Source of the DNA: Contendibacter sp031732755
Lineage (GTDB): Bacteria; Pseudomonadota; Gammaproteobacteria; Competibacterales; Competibacteraceae
Assembly (NCBI GenBank): GCA_031732755.1
Contig: JAVMKI010000032.1
Coordinates: 1-25,645 of the forward strand
DNA length: 25,645 bases
Direction of reading: 5' to 3'
The notes below the pieces were generated by a model that saw nothing but the letters and a program-made list of their open reading frames with translations, made no database searches and was not told the DNA's origin. Below are positions 14,665 to 22,777 of this stretch, in pieces. The first letter of the stretch is position 1, and the number at the start of each line of letters is the position of its first letter. Made by a program: the position numbers and the translations under genes.

Positions 14665-15723
14665 ATGGCCACGCGATTGCTACTGACTGCCGCTCTTGGG
14701 CTGGTGGGCATGGTTTCCCTAGCCTTCGGCCAAAATCCGGTCCCGACGCCCAGCACCGCCGCGAGTGAGCGCGTGATGTTGCGTGGCGCTGGGGCCACCT
14801 TCCCCGCCCCGCTATACCTTAAATGGATCGACGTATACACCAAGGCCAATCCCAACGTCGCCATCGAGTATCAAGCGGTCGGTAGCGGCGAAGGCACCAA
14901 ACTGTTCCTGGAGAACGCCGTCGATTTTGGCGCCAGCGATGCGGCGTTGACCGACGAGCAGATTCAACAGACGAAAGCCGGGGCCACCCTGGTTCCCGCC
15001 ACCGCCGGCGTTATCGTGCTCGCCTACAATCTGCCGGGGGTAACCGGGACGCTGAAGCTCAGCCGGGAGGTTTACGCCGATATCTTCCTCGGCAAGATCC
15101 GTGAATGGAACGATCCACGCATCCAGGCGCTCAACCCCGATCTCACGTTGCCGAAACAGACGATTATTTTGGTCGCCCGCCAGGACAGCAGCGGCACCAC
15201 TTACGCGCTGACCAATCACCTCAGCGCGATCAGCGACGCGTGGCGCAAAGGGCCGGGCGCCGGCAAGACCGTGGATTGGCCTGGCGTTTCCATGACCGCT
15301 CGCGGCAACGAAGGCGTCGCCGGTCGCATCAAGCGGAGCTGGGGGTCACTCGGCTACGTCGAATATGGTTTTGCCAAGCAACTCGGCTTGCCGATGATCC
15401 ACCTGCAAAACAAGGCGGGTGCATTCATCGAGCCAGGTCCGATCAGTGGCCAGGCCGCGCTTTCCGCCAATGTCGGACAGATCCCCACCAACTTACGGGT
15501 ATACTTGCCCGACCCCGAAGGCAAGGACGCCTACCCCATCGTGACCTTCACCTGGTTGTTGCTTTACGACCGGTATTCCGATCCACGGAAGGCCGACGCG
15601 CTCAAGGGGTTTGTCGATTGGACCCTGACCGGTGGGCAGCGCTACAGCGACGCGGAGGGCTATATTCCCTTGCCGACCGACGTAGCCACTCTCGCCCGCG
15701 CGGCGGTGGACCGCATTCGGTAG
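14665..15723 (+). CDS. pstS: Second PstS-type phosphate-binding protein
   Basis: A 352-residue paralogue of the first gene in this operon. The signal peptide MATRLLLTAALGLVGMVSLAFG is followed by Gln at a likely cleavage point. Phosphate-site motifs are kept: GAGATFPAPLYLKW, YQAVGSGEGTKLF, VDFGASDAAL, and RQDSSGTTYALTNHL. ATG at 14665 has AAGGAAA before it and lies 17 bases after the pstB stop. The later part, GYVEYGFAKQLGLPM and EGYIPLPTD, also fits PstS. The two copies differ at many positions, so this is an old duplication or separate origin rather than a recent copy. It may differ in affinity, or sense phosphate instead of transporting it; that is inference. Confidence 0.93.
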   Translation: MATRLLLTAALGLVGMVSLAFGQNPVPTPSTAASERVMLRGAGATFPAPLYLKWIDVYTKANPNVAIEYQAVGSGEGTKLFLENAVDFGASDAALTDEQIQQTKAGATLVPATAGVIVLAYNLPGVTGTLKLSREVYADIFLGKIREWNDPRIQALNPDLTLPKQTIILVARQDSSGTTYALTNHLSAISDAWRKGPGAGKTVDWPGVSMTARGNEGVAGRIKRSWGSLGYVEYGFAKQLGLPMIHLQNKAGAFIEPGPISGQAALSANVGQIPTNLRVYLPDPEGKDAYPIVTFTWLLLYDRYSDPRKADALKGFVDWTLTGGQRYSDAEGYIPLPTDVATLARAAVDRIR

Positions 15724-15727
15724 GCTC

Positions 15728-16525
15728 ATGGGCTTGCTGAACCTGCCCGTGATCGAGTCTTCCCTGCGCCGCGTGCAACGAGAATTCGAGATCATCAACC
15801 AGCAACTCGGTTGGCAGCGGGACCCGATGAGCGACGAGGTGATCGCTAATCTGCTGGCGGGTTATGCCTATGTCGATGTCCTGGTTCAGCGGGACATCGA
15901 CGTTTTTGCCATGGGTAAGCATAAACACCTGCTCCAACTGAACAATATCGTCCTGTGCGGTGTCGACCCAACGCGCCGCGCCGAGTTTTCGGGGCTGATC
16001 AAAGCCACTGAAAACCGGTTCTACGATGAGCCTGGGGGAGGAATCGAAGACGTGGTCGAATGGCATGCTCGCCACCTGGACCAGTCCGTTTGGAGACGGG
16101 CCGCCGGCCTCTACGTGCGGGCGCTCAGCAAGCCGCAACTGTTCATCGAAGGCAACCATCGCACCGGCGCCTTGCTGGCGAGCTATGTTCTGCTGCGCGA
16201 TGGCAAGCCGCCGTTCGTGCTCGCCGTGGAGAACGCCGTGGCTTACTTCGAGCCCTCGACGGTGCTGCGCGACACCAGCAAACTCGGGCCGATGAGCTTG
16301 TTTCGGCTGCCGGGCATCAACCGTCGCTTTGCCCGATTTCTGCAAGATCAGGCCGATCCTCGTTACCTGCTCGCTCCAGACGCGCTCACGATTCCGGTAC
16401 CATCGCATCGCCCATTTCCCGATCATCGCGATTGTGCCAGCCCAGCCCTGAATGACCATGACGTGGTCGCTCCAGTAGCGCCGCCGCTTTTCGAGGAAAA
16501 TCCGCATGTCCGCCAAGACCCCTGA
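15728..16525 (+). CDS. Fic-like (Fido-fold) protein with a degenerate active-site motif
   Basis: A 265-residue soluble protein starting 4 bases after pstS2. I do not recognise a named family with certainty, but residues 136-149, PQLFIEGNHRTGAL, closely resemble the Fic loop HPFx(D/E)GNGRxxR. Here the catalytic His is Gln137, Pro is Leu138, the second Gly is His144 and the last Arg is Ala148, while Phe139, Glu141-Gly142-Asn143 and Arg145 are kept. Classical AMP transfer by Fic enzymes needs that histidine, so this would be a pseudo-enzyme, or use a different chemistry. Residues 60-130 are helical as in Fic domains. The C-terminal 40 residues look disordered, and the gene overlaps ppk by 20 bases. 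Its place between phosphate binding and polyphosphate synthesis suggests a regulatory role in phosphate metabolism. Confidence 0.6.
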   Translation: MGLLNLPVIESSLRRVQREFEIINQQLGWQRDPMSDEVIANLLAGYAYVDVLVQRDIDVFAMGKHKHLLQLNNIVLCGVDPTRRAEFSGLIKATENRFYDEPGGGIEDVVEWHARHLDQSVWRRAAGLYVRALSKPQLFIEGNHRTGALLASYVLLRDGKPPFVLAVENAVAYFEPSTVLRDTSKLGPMSLFRLPGINRRFARFLQDQADPRYLLAPDALTIPVPSHRPFPDHRDCASPALNDHDVVAPVAPPLFEENPHVRQDP

Positions 16526-18713
16526 ACCTGGAACCAACCTCAGCCTGACGCGGGTCAGGCCCAAGCGCGGCAAGGCCCGGAAGACCTCCACCGCGGAGGT
16601 GGCCGATAAGGCGCTGGTTCCCCGCGAAGGGTTGCTGGCCCATGCCTGGCGCGACCGCGACTTGGGCTGGCTCGACTTCAACCAGCGCGTGCTGCACGAA
16701 GCGCTGGACGAGCGCACCCCTTTGCTGGAACGGTTGAAATTCCTGGCGATCTTTACCTCGAACCTCGACGAGTTCTACATGAAGCGCGTTGGGCTGTTAC
16801 GCGGCGTGGCGCGGGTTCGCGGCGAGGACGACCCCGTAGCGCGCGGCGGGGGCGCCCGCGAGCGGCTCGCCCAAATCCGCCAGACGGTGATCGGCCAACT
16901 GGAGGAACAGGCGCGCTGCTACCGCGACCTGGTGCCACTGCTGGCTGGCCATGGCATCCTCCTTGCCGAGTGGCGCGACCTGACGGCGGCGCAACGGGAA
17001 GAAGCCTCGCACTTCTTCGACCGCAACGTTTCCCCGGCGCTGACCCCGCTGGGCATGGATCCCGCCCATCCGTTTCCCTTTGTGTCGAACCTGTCGACCA
17101 ACTGGGGTTTCATTCTCCACAACCCCGACACGGACGAGGAACTCCCGGTCCGGGTGAAAATTCCGACCATGCTACCCGCCTGGATTCCGCTCAAGGCCGA
17201 CACGACGCCCCGCGAGCGCCGATTTCTGCGTCTGGAGGATTTGATCCGACACAGTACCGACAAGTTGTTTCCCGGCATGGAATTGATCGACGCCTCACAG
17301 TTTCGCATCCTGCGCAACGCCGAGATCGAATTGGATGAAGAGGAGGAAAGCCTACGGGAGGCGGTAACCGAAGCGCTCCAGCAGCGCCGGTTTCAGCCCG
17401 TGGTCCGCATGGACCTCGCGCCGGACGCCAACCCGGCACTGCGCCAGGGGCTGATGGAACGCTTCGAACTGGGCGACGACGATGTCTACGAGGTGCCCGG
17501 CCTGCTCGATTACACCGGCCTGTTCCAAATCGCCGGCCTCGACCTGCCGAACCTGCGCGATCCACATTGGTCGCCGCTGCCCCCGCCCCGCTTGCCTAAT
17601 GAGGAACTGGACATCTACGCCGCGATCCGCTCCGGCGATCTGTTGCTCCATCATCCCTACGAAAGTTTCGACATGAGCGTCGAGGATTTCATCAGCGACG
17701 CCGCCGTTGATCCGCACGCGGTGGCGATCAAGATGACCGTCTATCGGGTCGGCGACGACACGCCGTTCGTGCGTTCCCTGATCAACGCCGCCGAAGCGGG
17801 CAAGCAGGTGGCCTGCGTGATTGAATTGAAGGCCCGGTTCGACGAGGCGCGCAACCTGCTGTGGGCCGAGGAGCTGCAAAAGGCCGGCGCGCATGTCACC
17901 TACGGCGTGATGGGGTTGAAAACGCACACCAAGGTGGCGCTGGTGGTGCGTAAGGAAGGGCACGACCTCCGCTGCTACGCGCACATTGGCACTGGTAACT
18001 ACCATGTCAAGACCGCGCGGCTCTACACCGACGTTGGGTTGCTAACCTGCGATCCCGTCATCACCGCCGACGTGGTGAATCTGTTTCATTACCTGACCGG
18101 CTGCTCGCGTACCCCCCGTTTCGAAAAGCTGTTGGTCGCCCCGCTCAACATGCGTCAGCGGTTTCTGGATGGCATCGAACGGGAAATCGAGCATCATCGC
18201 GCCGGACGGCCCGCCCGCATCGTCGCCAAGATGAACCAGGTCGAGGATTTGGAGATGGCGCGGGCGCTATCGGCGGCCTCCCAGGCGGGCGTGTCCATTG
18301 ATCTGATCGTACGTGGCTTCTGCTGCCTGGTGCCCGGCGTGCCCGGCTGGACCGAAAACGTCCGCGTGCGCTCGATCATCGGCCGCTTTCTGGAGCATTC
18401 ACGGATTTTTCATTTCGCGAACGGCCAGGACGATCCATTGGCGGGTGAATTTTTCATCGGCTCGGCCGACTGGATGCACCGTAACCTCTCGGGCCGGGTC
18501 GAGGCGGCGACGCCGGTGACGGATCGGACGGCGCGCGAGCGGCTATGGGAAATTCTGGATATCTGCCTGCGCGACCGGCGTCAGGCGTGGCTGATGCAAT
18601 CCGACGGCAGTTACGTTCGGAGCCAGCCGGCGGAGGATGCGACCGGGCCGGCGGCGGTGGGCACCCACGCGTGGCTGATGGATCTGACGCGCCGCCGGGC
18701 GCCGACGATTTGA
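16506..18713 (+). CDS. ppk1: Polyphosphate kinase 1 (PPK1)
   Basis: A 735-residue enzyme that polymerises the gamma-phosphate of ATP into polyphosphate. The N-domain begins DLGWLDFNQRVLHEA (about 52-66), then LKFLAIFTSNLDEFYMKRV. The phosphorylated histidine is His474 in LKTHTK, and the second active-site histidine is His631 in FLEHSRIFHF; both are offset by 39 from E. coli His435 and His592. RCYAHIGTGNYHVKTARLY is the family hallmark. Residues 1-45 are a basic extension (KRGKARK) that E. coli PPK lacks. It is the last gene of the pst operon and its start overlaps the Fic-like gene by 20 bases, so uptake and storage of phosphate are cotranscribed. Confidence 0.97.
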   Translation: MSAKTPEPGTNLSLTRVRPKRGKARKTSTAEVADKALVPREGLLAHAWRDRDLGWLDFNQRVLHEALDERTPLLERLKFLAIFTSNLDEFYMKRVGLLRGVARVRGEDDPVARGGGARERLAQIRQTVIGQLEEQARCYRDLVPLLAGHGILLAEWRDLTAAQREEASHFFDRNVSPALTPLGMDPAHPFPFVSNLSTNWGFILHNPDTDEELPVRVKIPTMLPAWIPLKADTTPRERRFLRLEDLIRHSTDKLFPGMELIDASQFRILRNAEIELDEEEESLREAVTEALQQRRFQPVVRMDLAPDANPALRQGLMERFELGDDDVYEVPGLLDYTGLFQIAGLDLPNLRDPHWSPLPPPRLPNEELDIYAAIRSGDLLLHHPYESFDMSVEDFISDAAVDPHAVAIKMTVYRVGDDTPFVRSLINAAEAGKQVACVIELKARFDEARNLLWAEELQKAGAHVTYGVMGLKTHTKVALVVRKEGHDLRCYAHIGTGNYHVKTARLYTDVGLLTCDPVITADVVNLFHYLTGCSRTPRFEKLLVAPLNMRQRFLDGIEREIEHHRAGRPARIVAKMNQVEDLEMARALSAASQAGVSIDLIVRGFCCLVPGVPGWTENVRVRSIIGRFLEHSRIFHFANGQDDPLAGEFFIGSADWMHRNLSGRVEAATPVTDRTARERLWEILDICLRDRRQAWLMQSDGSYVRSQPAEDATGPAAVGTHAWLMDLTRRRAPTI

Positions 18714-18775
18714 GCATGCCGGTCGTTGTCTGGTGGCTGGTCCGCCAAAACTGACAAGAACAAGATGGTGGATGT

Positions 18776-19369
18776 GTGCGAATTTCCTTCGATATCGACG
18801 ATACCCTGATTTGTGACTCTTCCGTTCCCACCGAGCAATGGGTTCCCTGGTGGCGCCGCTGGCGATACTCCGAACGGCTCCGTCGTGGCACGCGGTCGCT
18901 CCTGATCGCGCTGACGCGACGCGGGTGTCGGCTTTGGATCTATACCTCGTCCGGCCGCTCTCCCCAGTACCTGAAAGCCTGGTTCGCCAGTTTCGGCATT
19001 CCACTCGAGGGGGTCGTCAATCTGGATCGGCACGAGCGAGTCGTGGGTTTGCGCGGTCCTTCGAAATTTCCGCCGGCCTTCGGCATCGACCTGCATGTGG
19101 ACGATTCATCCGGCGTCGCCATGGAAGGCGCGGATCACCGGTTCGCGGTCCTCGTGGTCTCACCGGGGGATTCGGATTGGGTTGAGCGGGTACTGAGCGA
19201 GGTGGACGCCCGGATTCGCTTGAATCCCCACTGGCGCGCGCGATCGCTGTCAAATCCGCCCTTCAATATCGGGCGAATGTTGCGAGAGGGTTTGATTCGC
19301 CGTCCATCGCTATTGGGCTACCGAATCCCCGCCTACGCCGTTGGCGGCACCAAGCCTGATCCCGCCTGA
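18776..19369 (+). CDS. HAD-superfamily hydrolase, small phosphatase-like
   Basis: A 197-residue protein with a complete set of haloacid dehalogenase motifs: motif I FDIDDTL with Asp6 and Asp8, motif II with Thr57 in LWIYTSSGRS, motif III with Lys97 in RGPSKFPP, and motif IV DLHVDDSSG with Asp109-Asp110. These make an active Mg-dependent phosphatase likely. There is no sizeable cap domain. The start is GTG at 18776 since motif I begins 5 residues later. The C-terminal 60 residues (from SLSNPPFNIGR) are not recognised. It lies 62 bases after ppk and before the metal transporter on the same strand, so it may extend the phosphate operon. The substrate is unknown. Confidence 0.8.
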   Translation: MRISFDIDDTLICDSSVPTEQWVPWWRRWRYSERLRRGTRSLLIALTRRGCRLWIYTSSGRSPQYLKAWFASFGIPLEGVVNLDRHERVVGLRGPSKFPPAFGIDLHVDDSSGVAMEGADHRFAVLVVSPGDSDWVERVLSEVDARIRLNPHWRARSLSNPPFNIGRMLREGLIRRPSLLGYRIPAYAVGGTKPDPA

Positions 19370-19449
19370 GGAACCTTCGCGCCAGCGATCTCCAGCCTCG
19401 ACCGGGACGGTCAAGATTGCGTTTCGAGACCGCGTTGAAGCCCGTCATC

Positions 19450-20475
19450 ATGATCCCTCTTCCCGAGTCTATTCATCAGGTCCGATACCGTCCCACCTTT
19501 CATGGCTTGATCTGTGGTTTCGCGATGTGGCCTGACCAGCGGATCGAGCCGCTCGCTGGCGATGATTTGAATACAGTCCTCGCCCGTCCTCATGCGGTGA
19601 TTTGGCTACATTTCAATGCTCACATCGGTCAAGCCCGCGATTGGATCGCAAGTTGCGAACATCTTCCAGAGGCGTCGCGTCGGTTCCTGCTGGACACCGA
19701 CGACCGCCGACGACTCGAACTCAGGGGTGATAGCCTGATGGGAGTCATCAGCGATATTCGTTACGACTTCGGTTTCGACTTCGATCCCGAACAGATTGCC
19801 ACCTTGCGGTTTCATCTGGACCAGGGCTGTCTGATCAGCACCCGTCGGCAACCTTGCAGCGCCGTCGATCAGTTACGCACGGAGATCAACAGTGGCCGCC
19901 ACTTCGACAGTCCGGCCAAACTCCTGATCCATCTGCTGGAGTCGCAGGTGACCAAGCTCAACGAAACCACCGCGCAAGTTCGCAAACTGCTCGATGGCAT
20001 CGAAGATCAGGTCATTGCTGGACGGACCCGTGGTCAACAGGCCCAACTGGGTGGCATCCGCCGATTGGCGGTTCGCCTGCGCCATCATTTCGTGCCCGAA
20101 CATCGATTATTACAGCAGTTGTGCCGACGGTCGCCGGCTTGGTTCAGCGACATTGATCACGCTTCTCTGCAAGAAGCGACGGAAGAATTTCGCGAACTGG
20201 TCGAGGACGTGATCGAAACGCAAGAGCGCGCCAAGTTGTTGCAGGACGAACTGGCCGTCCGGACCGCGGAGCAAACCAACAACAATCTCTACATTCTGTC
20301 CTTCTTCACCGCCCTGCTGCTGCCGCCCAGTTTGATCGCCGGCATCTTCGGCATGAACGTCGTTGGCGTACCCGGCGTACAGGATGGAAGCACAATGGCG
20401 TTCTGGTGGGTCATGCTGGGCATGGCGGCGGTTTCACTGCTCGTGCTGCTGATTCTCTATCTGCGACGATTCTAG
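19450..20475 (+). CDS. CorA/ZntB-family divalent metal transporter
   Basis: A 341-residue member of the CorA family. A large cytoplasmic N-domain with a long helical stalk (about residues 150-270) leads to two C-terminal transmembrane helices. The GMN selectivity motif is at 301-303 in GIFGMNVVGVPG, right after LPPSLIA. The N-domain start CGFAMWPDQRIEPL and HLDQGCLISTRRQP place it nearer ZntB than classical CorA, so Mg2+ or Zn2+ are both possible. ATG at 19450 is preferred over an upstream TTG at 19417. It lies among polyphosphate genes; polyphosphate binds large amounts of divalent cation, so a supporting role is plausible but inferred. Confidence 0.88.
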   Translation: MIPLPESIHQVRYRPTFHGLICGFAMWPDQRIEPLAGDDLNTVLARPHAVIWLHFNAHIGQARDWIASCEHLPEASRRFLLDTDDRRRLELRGDSLMGVISDIRYDFGFDFDPEQIATLRFHLDQGCLISTRRQPCSAVDQLRTEINSGRHFDSPAKLLIHLLESQVTKLNETTAQVRKLLDGIEDQVIAGRTRGQQAQLGGIRRLAVRLRHHFVPEHRLLQQLCRRSPAWFSDIDHASLQEATEEFRELVEDVIETQERAKLLQDELAVRTAEQTNNNLYILSFFTALLLPPSLIAGIFGMNVVGVPGVQDGSTMAFWWVMLGMAAVSLLVLLILYLRRF

Positions 20476-20548
20476 TCTGGCGAGCTTCCTGACCCGCCTT
20501 GGATAGGCTAGAATTTTTACCACAAAACGTTCAAAAAAAGAGACGACC

Positions 20549-21304
20549 ATGCAAATTCTGGGCATCGATGTCGGTGGAACAGGGGTCAAGGGCGCGATTG
20601 TCGAAACGGCAACGGGGAAGCTGACGAGCGAGCGCCTCCGTGTCGAGACGCCTAACCCGGCGACGCCGGAGTCCATCGGCCTGACCGTCAAGGAATTGGT
20701 CGAACAACATCACTGGTCCGGTCCCATTGGCATCGGCTTTCCCGCCGCGATCCAACACGGTGTGGCCCGCACCGCGGCCAATATCGATCCTTCCTTCATC
20801 GGTCTGCCGGTGGCCGATCATTTTTCCATGCAGACCGGTTGCCGAGTCTGGGTCGCCAACGACGCCGATGTCGCCGGGCTGGCCGAAATACGGTTCGGTG
20901 CCGGCCAGGGCATCGCCGGCGTGGTGCTCGTCGTCACCATCGGCACCGGTCTCGGAACGGCGCTGTTCAGCGACGGTCATCTGCTGCCCAACACCGAACT
21001 GGGCCATATCCTGCTCAACAACGGTTTGGAAGCCGAACGCTACGCTTCGGAAGCCGTGCGCGACGCCCAGAAACTCAAGTGGAAAGACTGGGGCGACCGT
21101 TTGAACCACTACCTGCTGACCATGGAAAGCCTGTTTTGGCCCGATCTGATCGTGCTTGGCGGCGGTGCCAGCAAGAAGTTGCCTAAGTTCGCGCCACAAA
21201 TCACGACGCGGACACCGGTGGTGCCGGCTCGTTTTCTCAACCGAGCCGGCATGATCGGCGCGGCGCTGTTTGCCGAGGAACGGCTCGGTTCGTCACCAAA
21301 CTGA
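20549..21304 (+). CDS. ppgK: Polyphosphate glucokinase (ROK family)
   Basis: A 251-residue sugar kinase that phosphorylates glucose using polyphosphate (and often ATP). The phosphate-binding motif is GIDVGGTGVKGAI (5-17), the catalytic base is Asp105 in NDAD (104-107), the second phosphate loop is TIGTGLGTALF (130-140), and ELGH (150-153) is present. RTAANIDPSFIG and NDADVAGLAEIRFGAG are characteristic of polyphosphate glucokinases. The zinc-binding cysteine cluster of many ROK glucokinases is absent, as expected in this subgroup. It is separated from the metal transporter by 73 bases, with an AAAGAGA ribosome site. Together with Ppk it would let stored polyphosphate feed glycolysis without ATP. 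Confidence 0.93.
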   Translation: MQILGIDVGGTGVKGAIVETATGKLTSERLRVETPNPATPESIGLTVKELVEQHHWSGPIGIGFPAAIQHGVARTAANIDPSFIGLPVADHFSMQTGCRVWVANDADVAGLAEIRFGAGQGIAGVVLVVTIGTGLGTALFSDGHLLPNTELGHILLNNGLEAERYASEAVRDAQKLKWKDWGDRLNHYLLTMESLFWPDLIVLGGGASKKLPKFAPQITTRTPVVPARFLNRAGMIGAALFAEERLGSSPN

Positions 21305-21392
21305 ATGGAGCCCACGCTTAGCCTCCCGCCAAAAACTTTACGCCCCAGCCGAACGTGTTGGGGGTGAGGCAGGAGCGTCGGCGTTATTCCGT

Positions 21393-22565
21393 TCAGGATG
21401 GCGCCCCCGAGCGCGGGCCTCGGAGGTCTTGATAAAACGCGAGCAGGGCTTGGGCCGGTCCCCGCGCGGCCCACTGTCCGGCGTAGACCCGACCTTCTTC
21501 ACTCAGCCGCCGCCGCAATTCGGCATCGTCCAGCAGTCGACGCACCTGAGCGGCGAACCGTGGAACGTCTTCCTCGGCGATCAGCGCGCCCTGTTCCGCC
21601 GCCAGGATGTCGCGGGTACCCATCACGGCGGTGGAAACCACCGGCACCCCGAGACTCATCGCCTCCAACAGCACCAATCCTTGGGTCTCGGTGCGCGAGG
21701 CGAAGACGAAGACATCGCCCGCCTGGTAGCAACTACTCAAGTCGACGCCCCGCGCCAGATAATCCACGAAGCGCAGATGGGTCTCCAGTCCCAGCGCGCT
21801 ACCCAAGTGGCGCAACCGGTGCTTGGCGGGGCCTTCGCCCGCGATGATCAACACGACATGGGGGTGAGTCGTCCGCCGTAATTCGTGCGTCACGCGCAGG
21901 AGAAACTCGATGTTCTTCTCGAAGGCCACTCGCCCCACGAATACCAGCACCGGTTGATCGGGGCGGATGCCGTGCCGGGCGCGAAACGCGGCGCCGTTCC
22001 CTTCCGGCAAGGCGTCTCCCGGAATGCCGGTTGGAATGATCCGCATCTTCGTCCGCACGCCATATCGAACCAGCACGTCGAACATCGCCCGCGAAGGCAC
22101 CACCAGTCCGTCCAACTGGTTGCATTGTCGGCGGGAGAACCGCCGAGCCACTGCTCGCCAGGCGCTCCTTGGCAGAATCGGCAGGTAGTGAAACAAGTAT
22201 TCCTCGAAAAAGGTGTGATAGGTTTCGACGCAAGGAATACCCCAGCGCCGCGCTAGCCGAACGCCCGCGTAGTGCGCGACAAAAGGGGTCTGAATGTGAA
22301 TCAGATCGAAATTCCAGGTCTGGAGGGTCGCCAATCGGCGAGCGAGCGGGCGAAGATGCATCATTCGATCCTCGGGATCGAACAGGACCTGAGAAGACCG
22401 CACCCGGTCGATGTCCCGCTCGTCGACGGTCGGCTGATCATACCGTGGCGCCACCAGCCAAATCTCGTGCCCCAGTTCTTGCAGTTCGCGCCGAAAGGTT
22501 TGAATGGACGTGGAAACGCCGTTCACGCGCGGAAAATACACGTCCGAGAGCATGAGGATCTTCAT
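21393..22565 (-). CDS. GT4-family glycosyltransferase, probable diacylglycerol glycosyltransferase
   Basis: A 390-residue GT-B-fold retaining glycosyltransferase. It begins MKILMLSDVYFPRVNGVSTS, a start shared with diacylglycerol glucosyltransferases, PimB and SQD2-like enzymes. The donor-side motifs are VFVGRVAFEKNIEFLL (208-223), IIAGEGPAKHRL and the E-x7-E motif Glu293 to Glu301 in RTETQGLVLLEAMSLG. No membrane helix is seen; such enzymes sit on the membrane surface. It is divergent from btaA, btaB and a PlcP-like gene. In phosphate-starved bacteria, Agt-type glycosyltransferases make phosphorus-free glycolipids from the diacylglycerol PlcP releases, so this role is the best inference. Other roles (cell-surface glycan) remain possible. 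The acceptor is unproven. Confidence 0.82.
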   Translation of the reverse strand: MKILMLSDVYFPRVNGVSTSIQTFRRELQELGHEIWLVAPRYDQPTVDERDIDRVRSSQVLFDPEDRMMHLRPLARRLATLQTWNFDLIHIQTPFVAHYAGVRLARRWGIPCVETYHTFFEEYLFHYLPILPRSAWRAVARRFSRRQCNQLDGLVVPSRAMFDVLVRYGVRTKMRIIPTGIPGDALPEGNGAAFRARHGIRPDQPVLVFVGRVAFEKNIEFLLRVTHELRRTTHPHVVLIIAGEGPAKHRLRHLGSALGLETHLRFVDYLARGVDLSSCYQAGDVFVFASRTETQGLVLLEAMSLGVPVVSTAVMGTRDILAAEQGALIAEEDVPRFAAQVRRLLDDAELRRRLSEEGRVYAGQWAARGPAQALLAFYQDLRGPRSGAPS

Positions 22566-22693
22566 CAGTTTTTGTTTCCGAAGGTAACTGGTTGGCGGGC
22601 GTCGACCGCACCACGGATCGATGGATTCGAGATATTTCCCAAGCGCGAGCGGCTGGGGGGTGGGCCACCACTTGAAGAGTCATCACCATCAAA

Positions 22694-22738
22694 CGGTCAT
22701 GGCAATGACATCATTCTGTTATCACCGCTTTCCATACT
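22694..22738 (+). promoter_or_regulatory. Three-unit Pho box and -10 before btaA
   Basis: CGGTCAT (22694-22700), ATGACAT (22705-22711) and CTGTTAT (22716-22722) repeat at an exact 11-base period with 4-base spacers. They match the PhoB unit CTGTCAT at 6, 5 and 6 of 7 positions. Ten bases later is CATACT (22733-22738), 4 of 6 to the -10 consensus, with no -35, the normal layout of PhoB-activated promoters. The transcript would start near 22745, 33 bases before the btaA ATG. This is the strongest regulatory signal in the window and ties the lipid genes to phosphate starvation. The middle unit read on the minus strand also matches 6 of 7, but I see no full second box for the glycosyltransferase. 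Confidence 0.75.
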
Positions 22739-22777
22739 TCCTCGCCAGTCGTTTCCTTAACCCTGGTTCAAGGCGAT

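Noticed and set aside
15602..16717. 371-residue open frame on the minus strand
   Set aside because: It covers the end of pstS2, the Fic-like gene and the start of ppk, all well supported on the plus strand; its translation shows no recognisable domain.
22566..22693. A separate Pho box for the glycosyltransferase on the minus strand
   Set aside because: No pair of CTGTCAT-like units with 11-base spacing was found on that strand; only the middle unit of the btaA box reads well in reverse.
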